From contig JBANAY010000003.1 in NCBI GenBank assembly GCA_037952775.1, forward strand, positions 24,614,001 through 24,678,000: a DNA stretch of 64,000 nt, written 5' to 3'. Shown one piece after another: positions 1 through 10,537 of the stretch. Below the pieces are notes generated by a model, which was not told where the DNA came from, made no database searches, and saw nothing but the letters and a program-made list of their open reading frames with translations. Origin of the DNA: Clonostachys chloroleuca (Eukaryota > Ascomycota > Sordariomycetes > Hypocreales > Bionectriaceae). Every line of letters starts with the position of its first letter. Position 1 is the stretch's first letter. Both the position numbers and the translations under genes were made by a program.

Positions 1-311
1 GGCTCCAAATTTCGTTTGGAAAACCACCGATTTTCCGGCGGCGACGAAAGGCTACACGTGGAGCTGCACACTGAATGGATTGTTAAGTGAGTTGAAAATG
101 ATGCCTTCCCTGCGACTCATTTAGAATCTAACATATCTGTTCAGTTGTGGTCACAGGAGCGATTCAGTACCTTTTGTGGCGAGACCGCAAAAAGGAAGCT
201 CAACTGGCTTTAATCGAAAACCGGAGCGAGGATGCTGAGGATGCTGAGCAGACAAGAGAACAGCAAGATGAGAAGGTTGTTGCTGTCGAGCAGGCCAAGA
301 CTATTTCATAG
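1..311 (+). CDS. MFS permease, C-terminal end (Dal5/anion:cation symporter-like), partial
   Basis: Only the last two exons are in the window; the 5' end lies upstream. Exon A (frame starting at base 2) ends at 86, a GTGAGT intron with a CTAAC branch site spans 87-144, and the last exon runs 145-311 to TAG. The spliced product passes from a short extracellular loop (ATKGYTWSCTLNGLL) into a final membrane helix (IVVTGAIQYLLW), then a charged cytosolic tail starting RDRKKEAQ and rich in Glu, Asp and Gln. That arrangement and the helix-RDRKK transition match the end of allantoate/nicotinate-type major facilitator transporters. Substrate cannot be inferred from this fragment, and the subfamily call is tentative. 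Confidence 0.6.
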
Positions 312-2542
312 ATCTAGCTCACCCAAGCACTCGACGCACCTCTCGGTTACCCCTATGTAGATAACACTGCCTCATTCGAGGGTATGAACGGAAAAGCTTT
401 CGAAGTTCGCGAACGATCCGAAGCAGTACACTTAACAGAAAACATAAGTAGCGCGCAATATATATAGTAACTATAGCTCCACAATACTGTTCCGTTCTTT
501 TGCTGGGAGATACCATAACTCTTGAAGAGGGGTTAATCTGAAGTGAGAAGTTAATAAATCGATCATACCCTGGCAAATGGCATTACTAGATAGACGCCCT
601 CTACCTCCAGATGAGATGCCCCAACGTTAAGTAATAGATACTAGAAAGCTTTCTGTAACTAGTCAGCCAAGCAAAATAGAATCATTGGAATTGCCCGCCA
701 GCACTAAGCCATAGAATCTAATAAATGTAGTAAATAGGCCGCTCAGAAAATAAATGACGGGTATCAAGAAATTTCGAAAGAAGAGCATTACTAGGTAACG
801 AGATATCTACTTAAAACGAAATAGAAATAGACCTACGGCTTGGAAGACGGCACTGGAGTAGGCGGGTCAATCTATGAGGAAACCAGAGAAGCAGGCAGTC
901 ATAGGAGTCTACCTGGCAAACTTCAAGAACAATCTGCTCATGATAGCAAGGTTTAATCTCACCATAGTAATTATTATCAGCCAATCATCAATCCAGCGAG
1001 TGACAACAGCAGTATATAATAAGTATCTACATAGAAGCCCAAGAAAGGCCAGAGAGTGGTAAAACTCGAGGGATATTTCTATTTTATCAAGTATCGCAGG
1101 TTTGATGCCCCACGAGTGAACCTACTCACGAATCTGAGCCTTCTTTGAAAAAATCGTTTATATATACCACCTCACCGACGGCGATTCTTCTGGGGTGCTC
1201 GGTGATTATCGCAACACTGGAACAGGGTTGGAGAAAACCAAACAAGCCCGCGTATATCTAAAATTACATTTCATTGGCTCGATCGGTAAAAACTAAAAGA
1301 ATAAACACGAGTATCATGTGCTTGGCTACAGGGGTGAAGATGCCGGAGACAAGACCCAGCAGCACCAAGGCTCGCGACCTTGGAAGGAAACTGAAGCATC
1401 GACATCACATCACCGTGCATGCAGTGTCTCAAGTGCCGCAATGCACGTCATGTGGGCAGATCCGCCATATTGGCGGCTTGGTTCGGGTAGCCTAAAGAGG
1501 GAAACAACAAAAGGCGTGTATCATCACCCAGCGAACGATTGGCCTCTGTGGACGAAAATGCGAAAGGATTCACTCGTTCACGCAGGTCCAGTCTTGGCTC
1601 CTGGTTCGCTAATATTAAAAACGAGAGCCAAGCCAAGATCCAGCAAGGTAACAAGGGGCCAGTCGCCAGATACGGATACCCCAAATCAGCCCACGAGGCG
1701 TGGGCCGGGTCAGAAGTGCAGCATTTCCTCTGATTGTTTGCTATATGATGAATGGCTGTCTTTAAATAGAATCGAGCCTGCTGCCCAGGGTGTCATGAGC
1801 ATTCCCGCCGCTTCTGGGGCGCCGTACCTATCCCAAACTGCGAGGACGCCGCGTTGCAATGAAGCTGCGTACGCAGAACTGAATCCTGGTCTCGGACGGT
1901 GAGTCGGTGGGTCAAAGCATGGCCAGAATCCCTCCACCGGTAGAACGGGTAATATTTTAGTGCTCCATATCAGGTAAATGTCGTGATGAATACAGGAGGG
2001 CTAAATACTTGGAGAGGAATCCGGCCGGTGATGCTTCTGCCGTTGGGGCAGCAAAGGCGAGATGTCATAGCATCACATCATCACACAGCCAGAGCCTTTG
2101 CGACCTTTCTCAACCACGATTCCAGACAAGCCAAGTCTCGCCCGCGTTAGCCAAGGAAAACTTGCGTTTTTTTGGGCACTCAGCTGGGCTGAGGCGGGTC
2201 CCAAAAGATTAACCAGGGACAGGATGAAACACGATCCATCCTGGCAGACCCCTGGTCCTCGCTTCCGGTGGTCATCTCCATGCTGCACTTCATCCTGAGA
2301 GGCTGGCGTACGAGAGGCGATGGGTCTTGGCTTGGGGATGAGAGGTGAGGTGTCGCATCGAAACTACCGGTAGCCACTACCGGGATTCAAGAATAGAACT
2401 CGATGGGTTTCTTTATCTAGAGCCTCATCCGCTGCTCCCAAGTGACCAAGATCTCGACCAGGACATATTCAAGAGCTCATCGATCGAAGGACCGTCGTTC
2501 ACTTGATACACTCCCTCAACCAATTCTATCCATTCACTCAAA
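312..2542. other. Intergenic, no supported gene
   Basis: About 2.2 kb between the permease end and the glucanase. Several open frames up to 194 codons overlap one another on both strands around 1270-1940. None shows a recognisable family, coding bias or splice structure, so none is called. The last part before 2543 presumably holds the glucanase promoter, but I see no clear TATA box. Confidence 0.6.
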
Positions 2543-3957
2543 ATGTCTGAACGCAAAGTCTATGCCCATTACATGGTGAGTTGGCGTACATGATCCCTCC
2601 CGAGGGCTGTCCAAGACGACATCTTCTACCTCTGTCACTAACACGCTATACCATCACAGGTTGGTATCACCAGCGGCCAAACCAGCGACCAATGGACCAA
2701 CGACATCAACGACGCCAAGAGTGTCGGCATTGATGGATTTGCTCTGAACATCGGTCCTTCTGACTCCTACACCTTGGAGCAGATGCGCCTGGCCTTCGCC
2801 GCGGCTGAGAGCGTTGGCGGATTCACACTCTTCCCGTCCTTCGATATGGCCGTCGGCGAATGGGGTGTGCAGACCGTCATCGACATCATCAACGAGTTCA
2901 AGTCCTCCTCTGCCCACGCCACCCGGAATGGCTCTCCCCTCATCAGCACCTTCGAGGGCCCTGGCTGGTCTGGCAACTGGGCGACAGTAAGATCAGGGAC
3001 GGGCGGCATCTACCTTGTTCCCGACTGGAGCAGCCTGGGTCCCGATGGCGTTGCTGGCAAGCTCGACCAGATCGATGGACACTGTGCGTGATCATCTCCT
3101 ATTCAAAGACGCCAGAATTTGACGCTGACAGACATCAATAGTCTCCTGGAATGCCTGGCCCGGTCCCGGGTCGAAGAACCTGACCTCTATCGAGGACGAG
3201 CGATACATCGAGATCCTCGGCGACAAGTCCTACATGATGGGAATCAGCCCTTGGTTCTACACCAGTGCGTATCCCAGCCCAGAAAAAGCACACTCGCACA
3301 TTACTGACAAGCCATTCCTCCATAGATCTCCCCCAGTACAGCAAAAACTGGTTCTCCACCGGCGACTCCCTCTGGTACGACCGCTGGCAGCAGGCCATCG
3401 ACCTCCTCCCCGACATGATCGAGATCATCACCTGGAACGACTTCGGCGAGTCCAGCTACATCAGCGACATCGTCGGTAAACAGATCGTCTCCGGCGCCAA
3501 CGCCTACGTCGAGGGCTACGACCACTCGGCCTTCCGCGCCGTCCTCCCCTACTTCACCGCCGCCTACAAGGCCGGCAACCGCGCCATCTCCCCCAGCAAC
3601 GGCGACCAGGCCATCGCGTGGTACCGCACGACCAGGGCGTCCCTCGGGGGCGACGGCGGCACCGTCTGGGGTCAGGGCGGCTCCCAGTCCGCCAGCCTCG
3701 GCACCTCCGACACCGTCAACGTCCTGACCATCACCGTCGACGAGCAGGACATCCAGGTCGCAATCGGCGGAAGCTCCCAGACCTTCCGCACGGGAAGCGG
3801 CGGGCAGCCCGCCAACTTCGTCCAGGTCCCTTTTGGCGAGCTCACCGGCGCCGTGTCTCTCACCCTGGGCGACCGGTCCGTTGTTGGGCCCTCCATCACC
3901 AACAACCTCCCATCTACTGGATACGTCAACTTCAACGCCTTGGCTATTGCTCTGTAA
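2543..3957 (+). CDS. GH71 alpha-1,3-glucanase (mutanase-like), no signal peptide
   Basis: Predicted to hydrolyse alpha-1,3-glucan of fungal walls. Four exons join in frame: 2543-2575, 2660-3083, 3142-3264 and 3326-3957 (403 aa). Introns begin GTGAGT, GTGCGT and GTGCGT. The N-terminus (KVYAHYMVG) is the GH71 opening strand. It is followed by DAKSVGIDGFALNIG, LFPSFDMA, STFEGPGWSGNW, WNAWPGPG and WNDFGESSYI, the conserved acidic blocks of the TIM barrel. About 120 C-terminal residues form a beta-rich domain found in many family members. The protein starts directly at the catalytic domain and lacks the secretion signal usual in the family; no upstream ATG in the preceding sequence supplies one. 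It may act inside the cell, leave unconventionally, or have an unseen 5' exon. It converges with the next gene, 203 bp away. Confidence 0.88.
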
Positions 3958-4160
3958 GCAGGTGATGGCGGTTGAGGAGATGTTTCGTTGATGATCCAAC
4001 CAATGGGCATCATTGTAATCAACCTTCTTTTCTTACCAGTATATATTTATGATTATAAGCGTTTATGAAAATAAAAAGCATTGATTTGGGTTTCATAAGA
4101 TGTGCGGTCATGGATATCCTGACTTGCTTCATCATGGCTTTTATTTTGTTTGGTCGTAGC

Positions 4161-5303
4161 CTATGCCTTCCGTATTTCCGTCTTAAACTTCTCCGTCCAC
4201 TCTGTAAACTCGTCTTTGCCTCCTTCCCACGTCTGCCCCAGCACATTGCTTACCGTCTCGGCATCCGTGAAGCATTGGTCCATCATCTCATCGATCTCCT
4301 CCGGGTCCAGATCGTATATGGCCGCGGCAAGGTCCCCGAAATGGTCAGGGAGCACCTCCAGGACGTGGGCGGCGTCGTTGAGTTTCGTGGGCACGGCTCT
4401 GGCTGACTCGTCTGCATCTTCGGGCGGGGGGATGGCCGGGAGCTTCTTGATGCGGCGCTTCACGATGGCTTGGTAGAGAAGGGTGACGAGGCGGAGGCGC
4501 TTTAGAGACGTTTCGAGACGGGGGCGGATCTTATCAGGGTCGGATTTGGGAATGGTTCGGTCGGAGCTCATGAAGTCGTCGATCACGCTCTGCTTCGATT
4601 TCTCGGAGGTATCGTGGACTGGATCGTCTCTCTCCTCGTCTTCATCATCGTCGTCGTCGTCGGGTTCTTGCTCTCCCCACTCCTTGAGCTCCTCCATGAC
4701 ATCCTTGAGAGTGTCTCGCCACTCCTCCACTTTCTTGACAAAGAACCCGCCAACTCCTCCCTTGGTGAGGACCGCGACCTGGTCGCACGCAGCCCAGAGA
4801 ACACCAGTCAGGGCAATGCTTCCTTTGTCAGCAGAGAAGCCTTGTTCAGATGCTGACAGAGCCTTCCCATCCTTTGGGATCTTCTCCAGCAGCTTGGCCA
4901 GTTCCAGAAGAACCGAGCGACATCTCCATGCAAGCTCTTTGCGGAACACTGCGGTATAGCGATCGGCGGTGCAGGTCTCGGCCGAGGCGGCGAGGGAGGG
5001 TAAGGGACCCTGAGCGAGCTCTCGGATCACGCCAACCAGGGCGCTCGGGGTGAAAGGCTCGTTGACGATGAGGAGAGAGACCTTGGTAGCGTGCGCTCGG
5101 ACGAGGGCGGAAGAGTCTTGGGCGAGCGCCAGGCTGTTGAGAGGTGCCTGGCCGCTGCTCTGGGCTGAGGATGTAGAAGTGGCCGTGGGGTTACGATTGA
5201 TGTCGGAGAGGACGGTTTGGAGGCGCTGGATCAGCTCGAGAGTCGCATTGACGATGACATCGAGTTCTTTCTGGCCCTTGGGCTCTTTTGAGGCGGGCGC
5301 CAT
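4161..5303 (-). CDS. GCIP/cyclin-D1-binding-protein-1-like protein
   Basis: Single exon, 380 aa, starting MAPASKEPKGQKELD. The protein is almost entirely helical, with an acidic run in the middle (seven Asp/Glu around EPDDDDDDEDEE) between two helical halves. The N-terminal part (LIQRLQTVLSDINR ... LLIVNEPFTPSALVGVIREL) and the C-terminal part (RLRLVTLLYQAIVKRRIKKL ... DPEEIDEMMDQCF) match the layout of the Grap2/cyclin-D-interacting (GCIP, CCNDBP1) family. Those proteins are known as cyclin D or HLH-factor partners in animals; the fungal role is not established and no enzymatic residues are expected. The start is the first ATG in frame. It is divergent from glucosidase II beta with 802 bp between the two starts. 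Confidence 0.72.
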   Translation of the reverse strand: MAPASKEPKGQKELDVIVNATLELIQRLQTVLSDINRNPTATSTSSAQSSGQAPLNSLALAQDSSALVRAHATKVSLLIVNEPFTPSALVGVIRELAQGPLPSLAASAETCTADRYTAVFRKELAWRCRSVLLELAKLLEKIPKDGKALSASEQGFSADKGSIALTGVLWAACDQVAVLTKGGVGGFFVKKVEEWRDTLKDVMEELKEWGEQEPDDDDDDEDEERDDPVHDTSEKSKQSVIDDFMSSDRTIPKSDPDKIRPRLETSLKRLRLVTLLYQAIVKRRIKKLPAIPPPEDADESARAVPTKLNDAAHVLEVLPDHFGDLAAAIYDLDPEEIDEMMDQCFTDAETVSNVLGQTWEGGKDEFTEWTEKFKTEIRKA

Positions 5304-6105
5304 AGTGAATAGACTCTGCTAGAGGAACTTTTACCTGGATTTTGAAGAGGTCGAGGTTGTTGTGCAGAGGATTGTGAGTCAACTGGCGATGGAGGGGCAA
5401 ATGGAGGGGCACATTATTTTTTTTCCTCCTGCGCCAGGCAGCTCCCCGGAAATCAGTTTAGCTCACGCGTTAATCGACCCCGATTTAAAACTGGTGCTGC
5501 GCCGCTAAAAGCACGGCCGTTTGGTAAGCTACCAGATCGTAAGGAGATGATCCTACCTTATCTAGCTCCAGGATTGATGAGACAGGGAAAGGAAATCGTC
5601 ATGGGAGCCCATTGAGTCAGTTTGCTTGGTGATCTGTAAGTTGTCCTAGACTTTGATCGTTATGCCCATGCGTCTCCGAACACGCTTGAATGGCGAGACG
5701 AACCATCGTGCTCCTGGCGGAGGAGATGCTGGGAAGGCCATAGTTGGATCAGGGCGGACGGTTGCAGCGCCTAGTCGCTAGGGAAGCTTTGTAGGCTTAT
5801 AATTCGAGACATTTGCCTTCGATAGATAAGTTATCATGTATGGAGCAGATACAGCTGTCATGAATGTTCACACAGATGGCCACAATTGAAAGGCTGTTGT
5901 GTTGTGAGACAGACGGTGAGGCGGTGGAGCTGGTGGAGGAACAGGGAGAACGCCCCTGAAGAGCCACTTTACCGCCTCTGGAGCTGCTGAGCTGTCTCCA
6001 ATTGGGCTTAACCTAGAGCACTTCTCGTCAATTGTTTGGAAGCTTCAACTTCGCTTCTTCCATCTGCCCATCAAGAGGCTCTTCTCCTCCCTCTGCACCC
6101 TCGCA
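5304..6105. other. Divergent intergenic region
   Basis: Shared upstream region of the GCIP-like gene (leftward) and the glucosidase II beta gene (rightward). I see no ORF with support and no clear TATA box. A pyrimidine-rich stretch lies just before 6106. Confidence 0.6.
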
Positions 6106-7995
6106 ATGCGGCCAAACAGCTCTTTGGCGCTTCTCAACGCCATCTATTCATTTACTCTAGCGGCTGCAGGCAGCCTTCCCCGAGGAGTCAGCCCCGAATG
6201 TATGTAGCAAGTGCCATCGTGGCCACCACCGACCAGACACACCCGCAACCTGCCAATCCCAACGCATCCATTGAATCTTGACCTTTACTAATCGGCCGCT
6301 TGTTTTGCTCTCATCCAGTTGCCTCGCACTACCAGAACAAAGATCAATTCACATGCATCACTAACGCCGCGATCAAGCTAAGCCTCAGCCAGGTCAACGA
6401 CGGCACCTGCGACTGCCCCGACGGCTCTGACGAACCTGGGACCGCCGCGTGTGCCTCCATCGACCCTCTCTCCCCCGAACAGCCCCTCCCCGGCTCGGCC
6501 TCGAGCACGACCAACACATCCAACGTCCTGCCAGGGTTCTGGTGCGAAAACAAGGGTCACATCGGCAGCTACGTGCCCTTCTCGTACGTCAACGACGGCG
6601 TGTGCGACTACGACCTCTGCTGCGATGGCACCGAGGAGTTCGGCCACAAGGGAGGGGTCAAGTGTGCCAACAAATGCTCCCAGATCGGCAAGGAGCACCG
6701 CCGCCTGGCGGCCGAGAAGCGTGCCAAGATGGAGCGGGCGGACAAGAAGCGGCAGACGATGCTTTCAGAGGCTCAGGAGCTGCGACGGCGGATCGAGTCA
6801 CAGGTTGATGCTCTGAAGGGAGACGTCGCGGCGCTCGAGGCTCGAAAGGAGGAGCTGGTCCGCAAGCACCAGGAGGTCGAGACCGAGGAGAAATCCAAGG
6901 TCGTACGTGGCGAGAAGACAGGGTCTGGTGGCAAGCTTGGAGTGTTGGTTGGTGTGGCCAAAGCACGGGTGGAGGAGCTCCGAGATACGCTTGACAAGGT
7001 TGTCGGTCAGCGGGACGACCTGCGTATCAAGGTGGAGGAGCTGGAAACGATCCTGCGCAAGTTCAAGGAAGAGTATAACCCCAATTTCAACGATGAGGGT
7101 GTCAAGGCTGCTGTCAAGGCGTTTGAGGACTATGCCGCAAGGGAAACGGCCGCCGGCAGTGAGGATATTACTGAGGAGGATATCGACAGTGTTCTCGCAG
7201 CGGACTCTGAGACGAATGGTGTCAACTGGAAGGAATTCGAGGAGCTAAAACAAGTGGGCGATACTGACATTCGTACGTCTGGCACCGTTTACATGATCGT
7301 AAATTTGAACTACGTTGGAGATACCGACTTGCTAACAACCCTTCCCAGTGTATAATATCGAAGCCTACCTGCCGCCCTTCCTCCGTTCGTTCATCCAGTC
7401 GAAGCTCGAGGGTCTCCGAGTCTGGCTCATCCAGAACGGTATGCTGGCAGACAACCACGAGCCAGGAACCGAATCAGCGCTCGTCAAAGCGGCGCGAGAA
7501 GCTGTAGAAGCGGCCGAGAGAGACCTCAACAACAAGAGGAAGGATCTTGAGAGGGAAGAGGGGGACCTCAGCAAAGAGTACGGGCCGTCAGACATCTTCC
7601 GGGCCCTCAAGGACAAGTGCGTCAGCGTCGATTCAGGCGAGTACACCTACGAGCTCTGCTGGCTGTCCAAGACGTCACAAAAGTCGAAGAAGGGTCACGG
7701 CCACACTGGGATGGGTAACTTCAACCGCATTGACTGGGAGGAGGCGGACGACGAAGAGCGCCTGGACGGGCGAAGCCTCGGCAAGGGCAAGCGGATGGTC
7801 CTCAGATATGACGATGGACAGCAGTGCTGGAACGGACCAAAGCGAAGGACGGATGTCTGGCTTGCTTGTGCCGAGACGGAGGAGCTGTGGCGAGTAAGTG
7901 AGTCGGAGAAGTGCGTCTACAAGATGGAGGTCGGCACCCCAGCGGCGTGCGAGCCAGCAGAGAAGAAGGAGCCTTCTGGCAAGGATGAGCTTTGA
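6106..7995 (+). CDS. gtb1: Glucosidase II beta subunit (PRKCSH-type), ER lumen
   Basis: Regulatory subunit of glucosidase II, which trims the inner glucoses of N-glycans in the ER; the MRH domain recruits the catalytic alpha subunit to mannose-bearing glycans. Three exons, 6106-6199, 6319-7272 and 7349-7995, give 564 aa, normal for the family. Residues 1-20 form a signal peptide (SSLALLNAIYSFTLAAAG). Two LDL-receptor-A-like cysteine modules follow: CDCPDGSDEPG near residues 62-72, and VNDGVCDYDLCCDGTEE near 125. A charged coiled coil then runs over about 140-260. The mannose-6-phosphate-receptor-homology domain occupies about 440-550 with its cysteines (CVSVDSGEYTYELCW ... CWNGPKRRTDVWLAC). 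The chain ends KDEL, an ER-retrieval signal. The first exon was placed by joining the signal peptide to FASHYQNKDQFTCI across a GTATGT intron. Confidence 0.93.
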
Positions 7996-8861
7996 GTTGC
8001 TGGCGACGTCGTTTGATGGATGTAATGCTCCTTTGTAGGTCAAGTCTTTCTGTAGAAACACGACCTAGAAGACTCCCATGTTAAAATATATGGACGCCCA
8101 ACTAAGCCTCCAGTTCAGGATCAACCTAGATACTGCATGCTTGAATTGCTTTCCAGTAGCTGTTCCACTGGCGGCGAGTCCCGGGGAACCATCATTGCGT
8201 AAGGGGGGATTCAAGAAGTCTACCAACTAAACCCCAACACGTATGTTTAACATTTCGAAACAATAAAACATCAATAGCTCCAGCCTATCAAGCCATATAT
8301 GAGGCATCTGATTTTTATTTATCTATTTTTACTATTTACTACTGATATTAAGATCAAAGCACCATCAGCTCTGGCAACATAGCGGGAAAATGATGATCCG
8401 CTCCGGTGCACAGCCAGATCCACATTCCAGCCGCTCAGCCTCTTTCAGCTGGCTCGTATCCATGACACAACGTGCAGCGTTCCGTCGTAGCAGCCACAGT
8501 ACCCGTCAGCACCGTCCAGGGGCGTTGCACGCTGATTCATCCACTGCCGGCCACGCCCACAATTAATTCCAATGCACTGTGGCCAAGCTCAGAGGAAATC
8601 AGTGGGGACACATACGTAAGGTCGCTTTGAGCCACACCGGCCCAGGAAATCTGCCACCTGACGAAGCTATTTGCTAGCCTGCATTAATCGAACTCAGCCC
8701 TTTGACCCTGGCCTGCTCATCGGCATTTATTATCTCCAGCAACCACGTCGTAAACTTCGTACCTCCCTCCTGCATTCATCTGCTCGACGACCAACAGTCT
8801 CTCTCCCATAATACCTCACACCTCACCTAAAGTCCACGACGCGTGTCCTCCAACCTTCACA
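7996..8861. other. Intergenic / promoter of cysteine-rich gene
   Basis: No coding signal. A CT-rich tract (about 8755-8815) lies directly upstream of the small cysteine-rich gene, as in many fungal core promoters. Confidence 0.5.
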
Positions 8862-9169
8862 ATGGCCCCTACCATCGAGAACCAGCCTATGGAGCTCCCC
8901 AAGGCCCCTGAGCAAGTCCAGGTCGCGCAGCCCAAGATGAACATGGCTATGGGTATGTCGCTGTCATTCACTCTCCCACTGCCACCAACCAAAACCATCT
9001 CACGGATCGCTAACCATCCACAGATCCCCAGCGCCCTCACGCAGAGTCCGAGCTGAGCCTGCGCGGCGGAAGGGAAGGCGAAGGCATGTGCCCCGGAAGA
9101 TTCTGCTTCTGCATCCCTTGCCCAATCCCGTGCAACTGCTGCATCATCCCCATCCCCTGCCCCTGCTAG
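8862..9169 (+). CDS. Small spliced cysteine-rich protein (78 aa)
   Basis: Two exons, 8862-8952 and 9024-9169, separated by a 71-nt GTATGT...CTAAC...CAG intron, encode 78 aa. The N-terminal half is polar with Pro, Glu and Met (MAPTIENQPMELPKAPEQ ... MNMAM). A short SELSLRGGREGEG hinge follows. The last 26 residues hold nine cysteines in Cys-Pro/Cys-Ile steps (MCPGRFCFCIPCPIPCNCC ... PCPC). No signal peptide is visible, so the cysteine tail is more likely palmitoylated or metal-binding at the cytosolic face of a membrane than disulfide-linked outside the cell; this is inference. I recall similar short Cys-tail proteins in other moulds but know no assigned function. The reading frame, a good Kozak context (CACAATGGC) and exact splice phase support it as a real gene. 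Confidence 0.8.
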
Positions 9170-10537
9170 ATGACTACATTCATTTATCCAGGAGGCAAAC
9201 TCGGGATGCAAGGAAAACCGGCGGCGCGAATGACAAACTTTGGAATCTTATATATACCTACGGGTGGCTTTTATACCCCTACCTTTTTTTATTCGATGAT
9301 TATTATTTAGAGCATTGTTATTTTTTTTATGATAGTTGCTGGAATCAAATCCTGGGATTTCGATCGGCATGTGCCTAATTCGCTTACCCTACACTTGCCA
9401 CTACTGAAACCTTGCTACGTGACAATGTGGAAGACCGCCTTGTTTGGAGATGGAAATGAGCAGAATGCTATATGCATGCCCATAGTGACGGATTGCTAAT
9501 TTCATGACTTGTTATTCCACGTTTCACTACCGAATTATTTCCTTGATGTGATGCTGCCTGAACGGAACTAGACGAGTACGAACATGAAGCTTACTCGTGG
9601 ACCATGTACTTCTCTGAAAAGTAGCTGGGAGCACATCACACTGCACAACGAAGATTTGGGTCTAAGTGGCTGGAAAAACGTCATTCATTCCCGAAGCATC
9701 CACACCTGAGCTCTGGATGATTGTGACAGTTATGAACGAAAACCTGCTTATTGGAGATGGTGGCTCTCACGAAGGGAATTAGGTTTTTCGATGATGACCA
9801 CGTTGACTACTCTAAGAACAGGATGATTTGATAATAGTAATCTTGTCGCATTGTCTAGTTGTGATAAGCTGAGTGTCAAACCATAGTTAAATACTGTAGA
9901 GCTACAAAGCCTACATTAGACACTTCAACATCGCCACTTTATTTCATAGGTACACGAATAGAGGTTATTCTATGCAGAAAACCTCTTGCTTCCAGCCATT
10001 GCGGAGAGTTGAGTAGTTGAAATCGCGAACAGGAGAAAGGTTGCCTCGGTTATGTGGCCCTTGGATTGAATACTGACTTTTTGCGAAGAGACTCAATCTT
10101 CGTCGACCATCTCATGGTTTCAAAGTAAAGCTATGTATCATACATAGGAACCATTAAATATTTTTCTTAAAAACTGCGGACTATTTTAGAAAGATTTCTG
10201 GAGAACTCATACTCACAATTGCAAGGAGGCCTTCCTCGGCTAAAGCCATCCTTCGGACCAGCGTCGGGGTAAGGCGAAGGTGATTATTCTCCAACGATGT
10301 GAACAGGAGACTTGAAAGAACATGACATTGACCGAGGGATTTGATGTCTAGTGTAGATTTATTACATGAACTCCCTGTAAATACTACTTTAAGGTGTATT
10401 TACACTTCATTGATATATAAGGCATGGCAGCGTGCCTACTCGAATTATACAGTTCCGCGTTCTCTTTATCACATGCTACCGGAAACATATTTCCAGAAGT
10501 AAATTAGCCCAGCTTTCCTGTCCAACCAACATACACA
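9170..10537. other. Intergenic, no supported gene
   Basis: AT-richer than neighbouring coding DNA (notably 9235-9330). No ORF with family support and no repeat family recognised. Confidence 0.55.

Noticed and set aside
1270..1940. Several overlapping open frames of 64-194 codons on both strands
   Set aside because: They overlap in different frames, with no family features, splice pattern or start context; expected by chance in moderately GC-rich DNA.
3301..3999. 232-codon minus-strand frame opposite the glucanase
   Set aside because: Shadow of the GC-rich last exon; composition is Gly/Ala/Val/Asp-rich with no motif.
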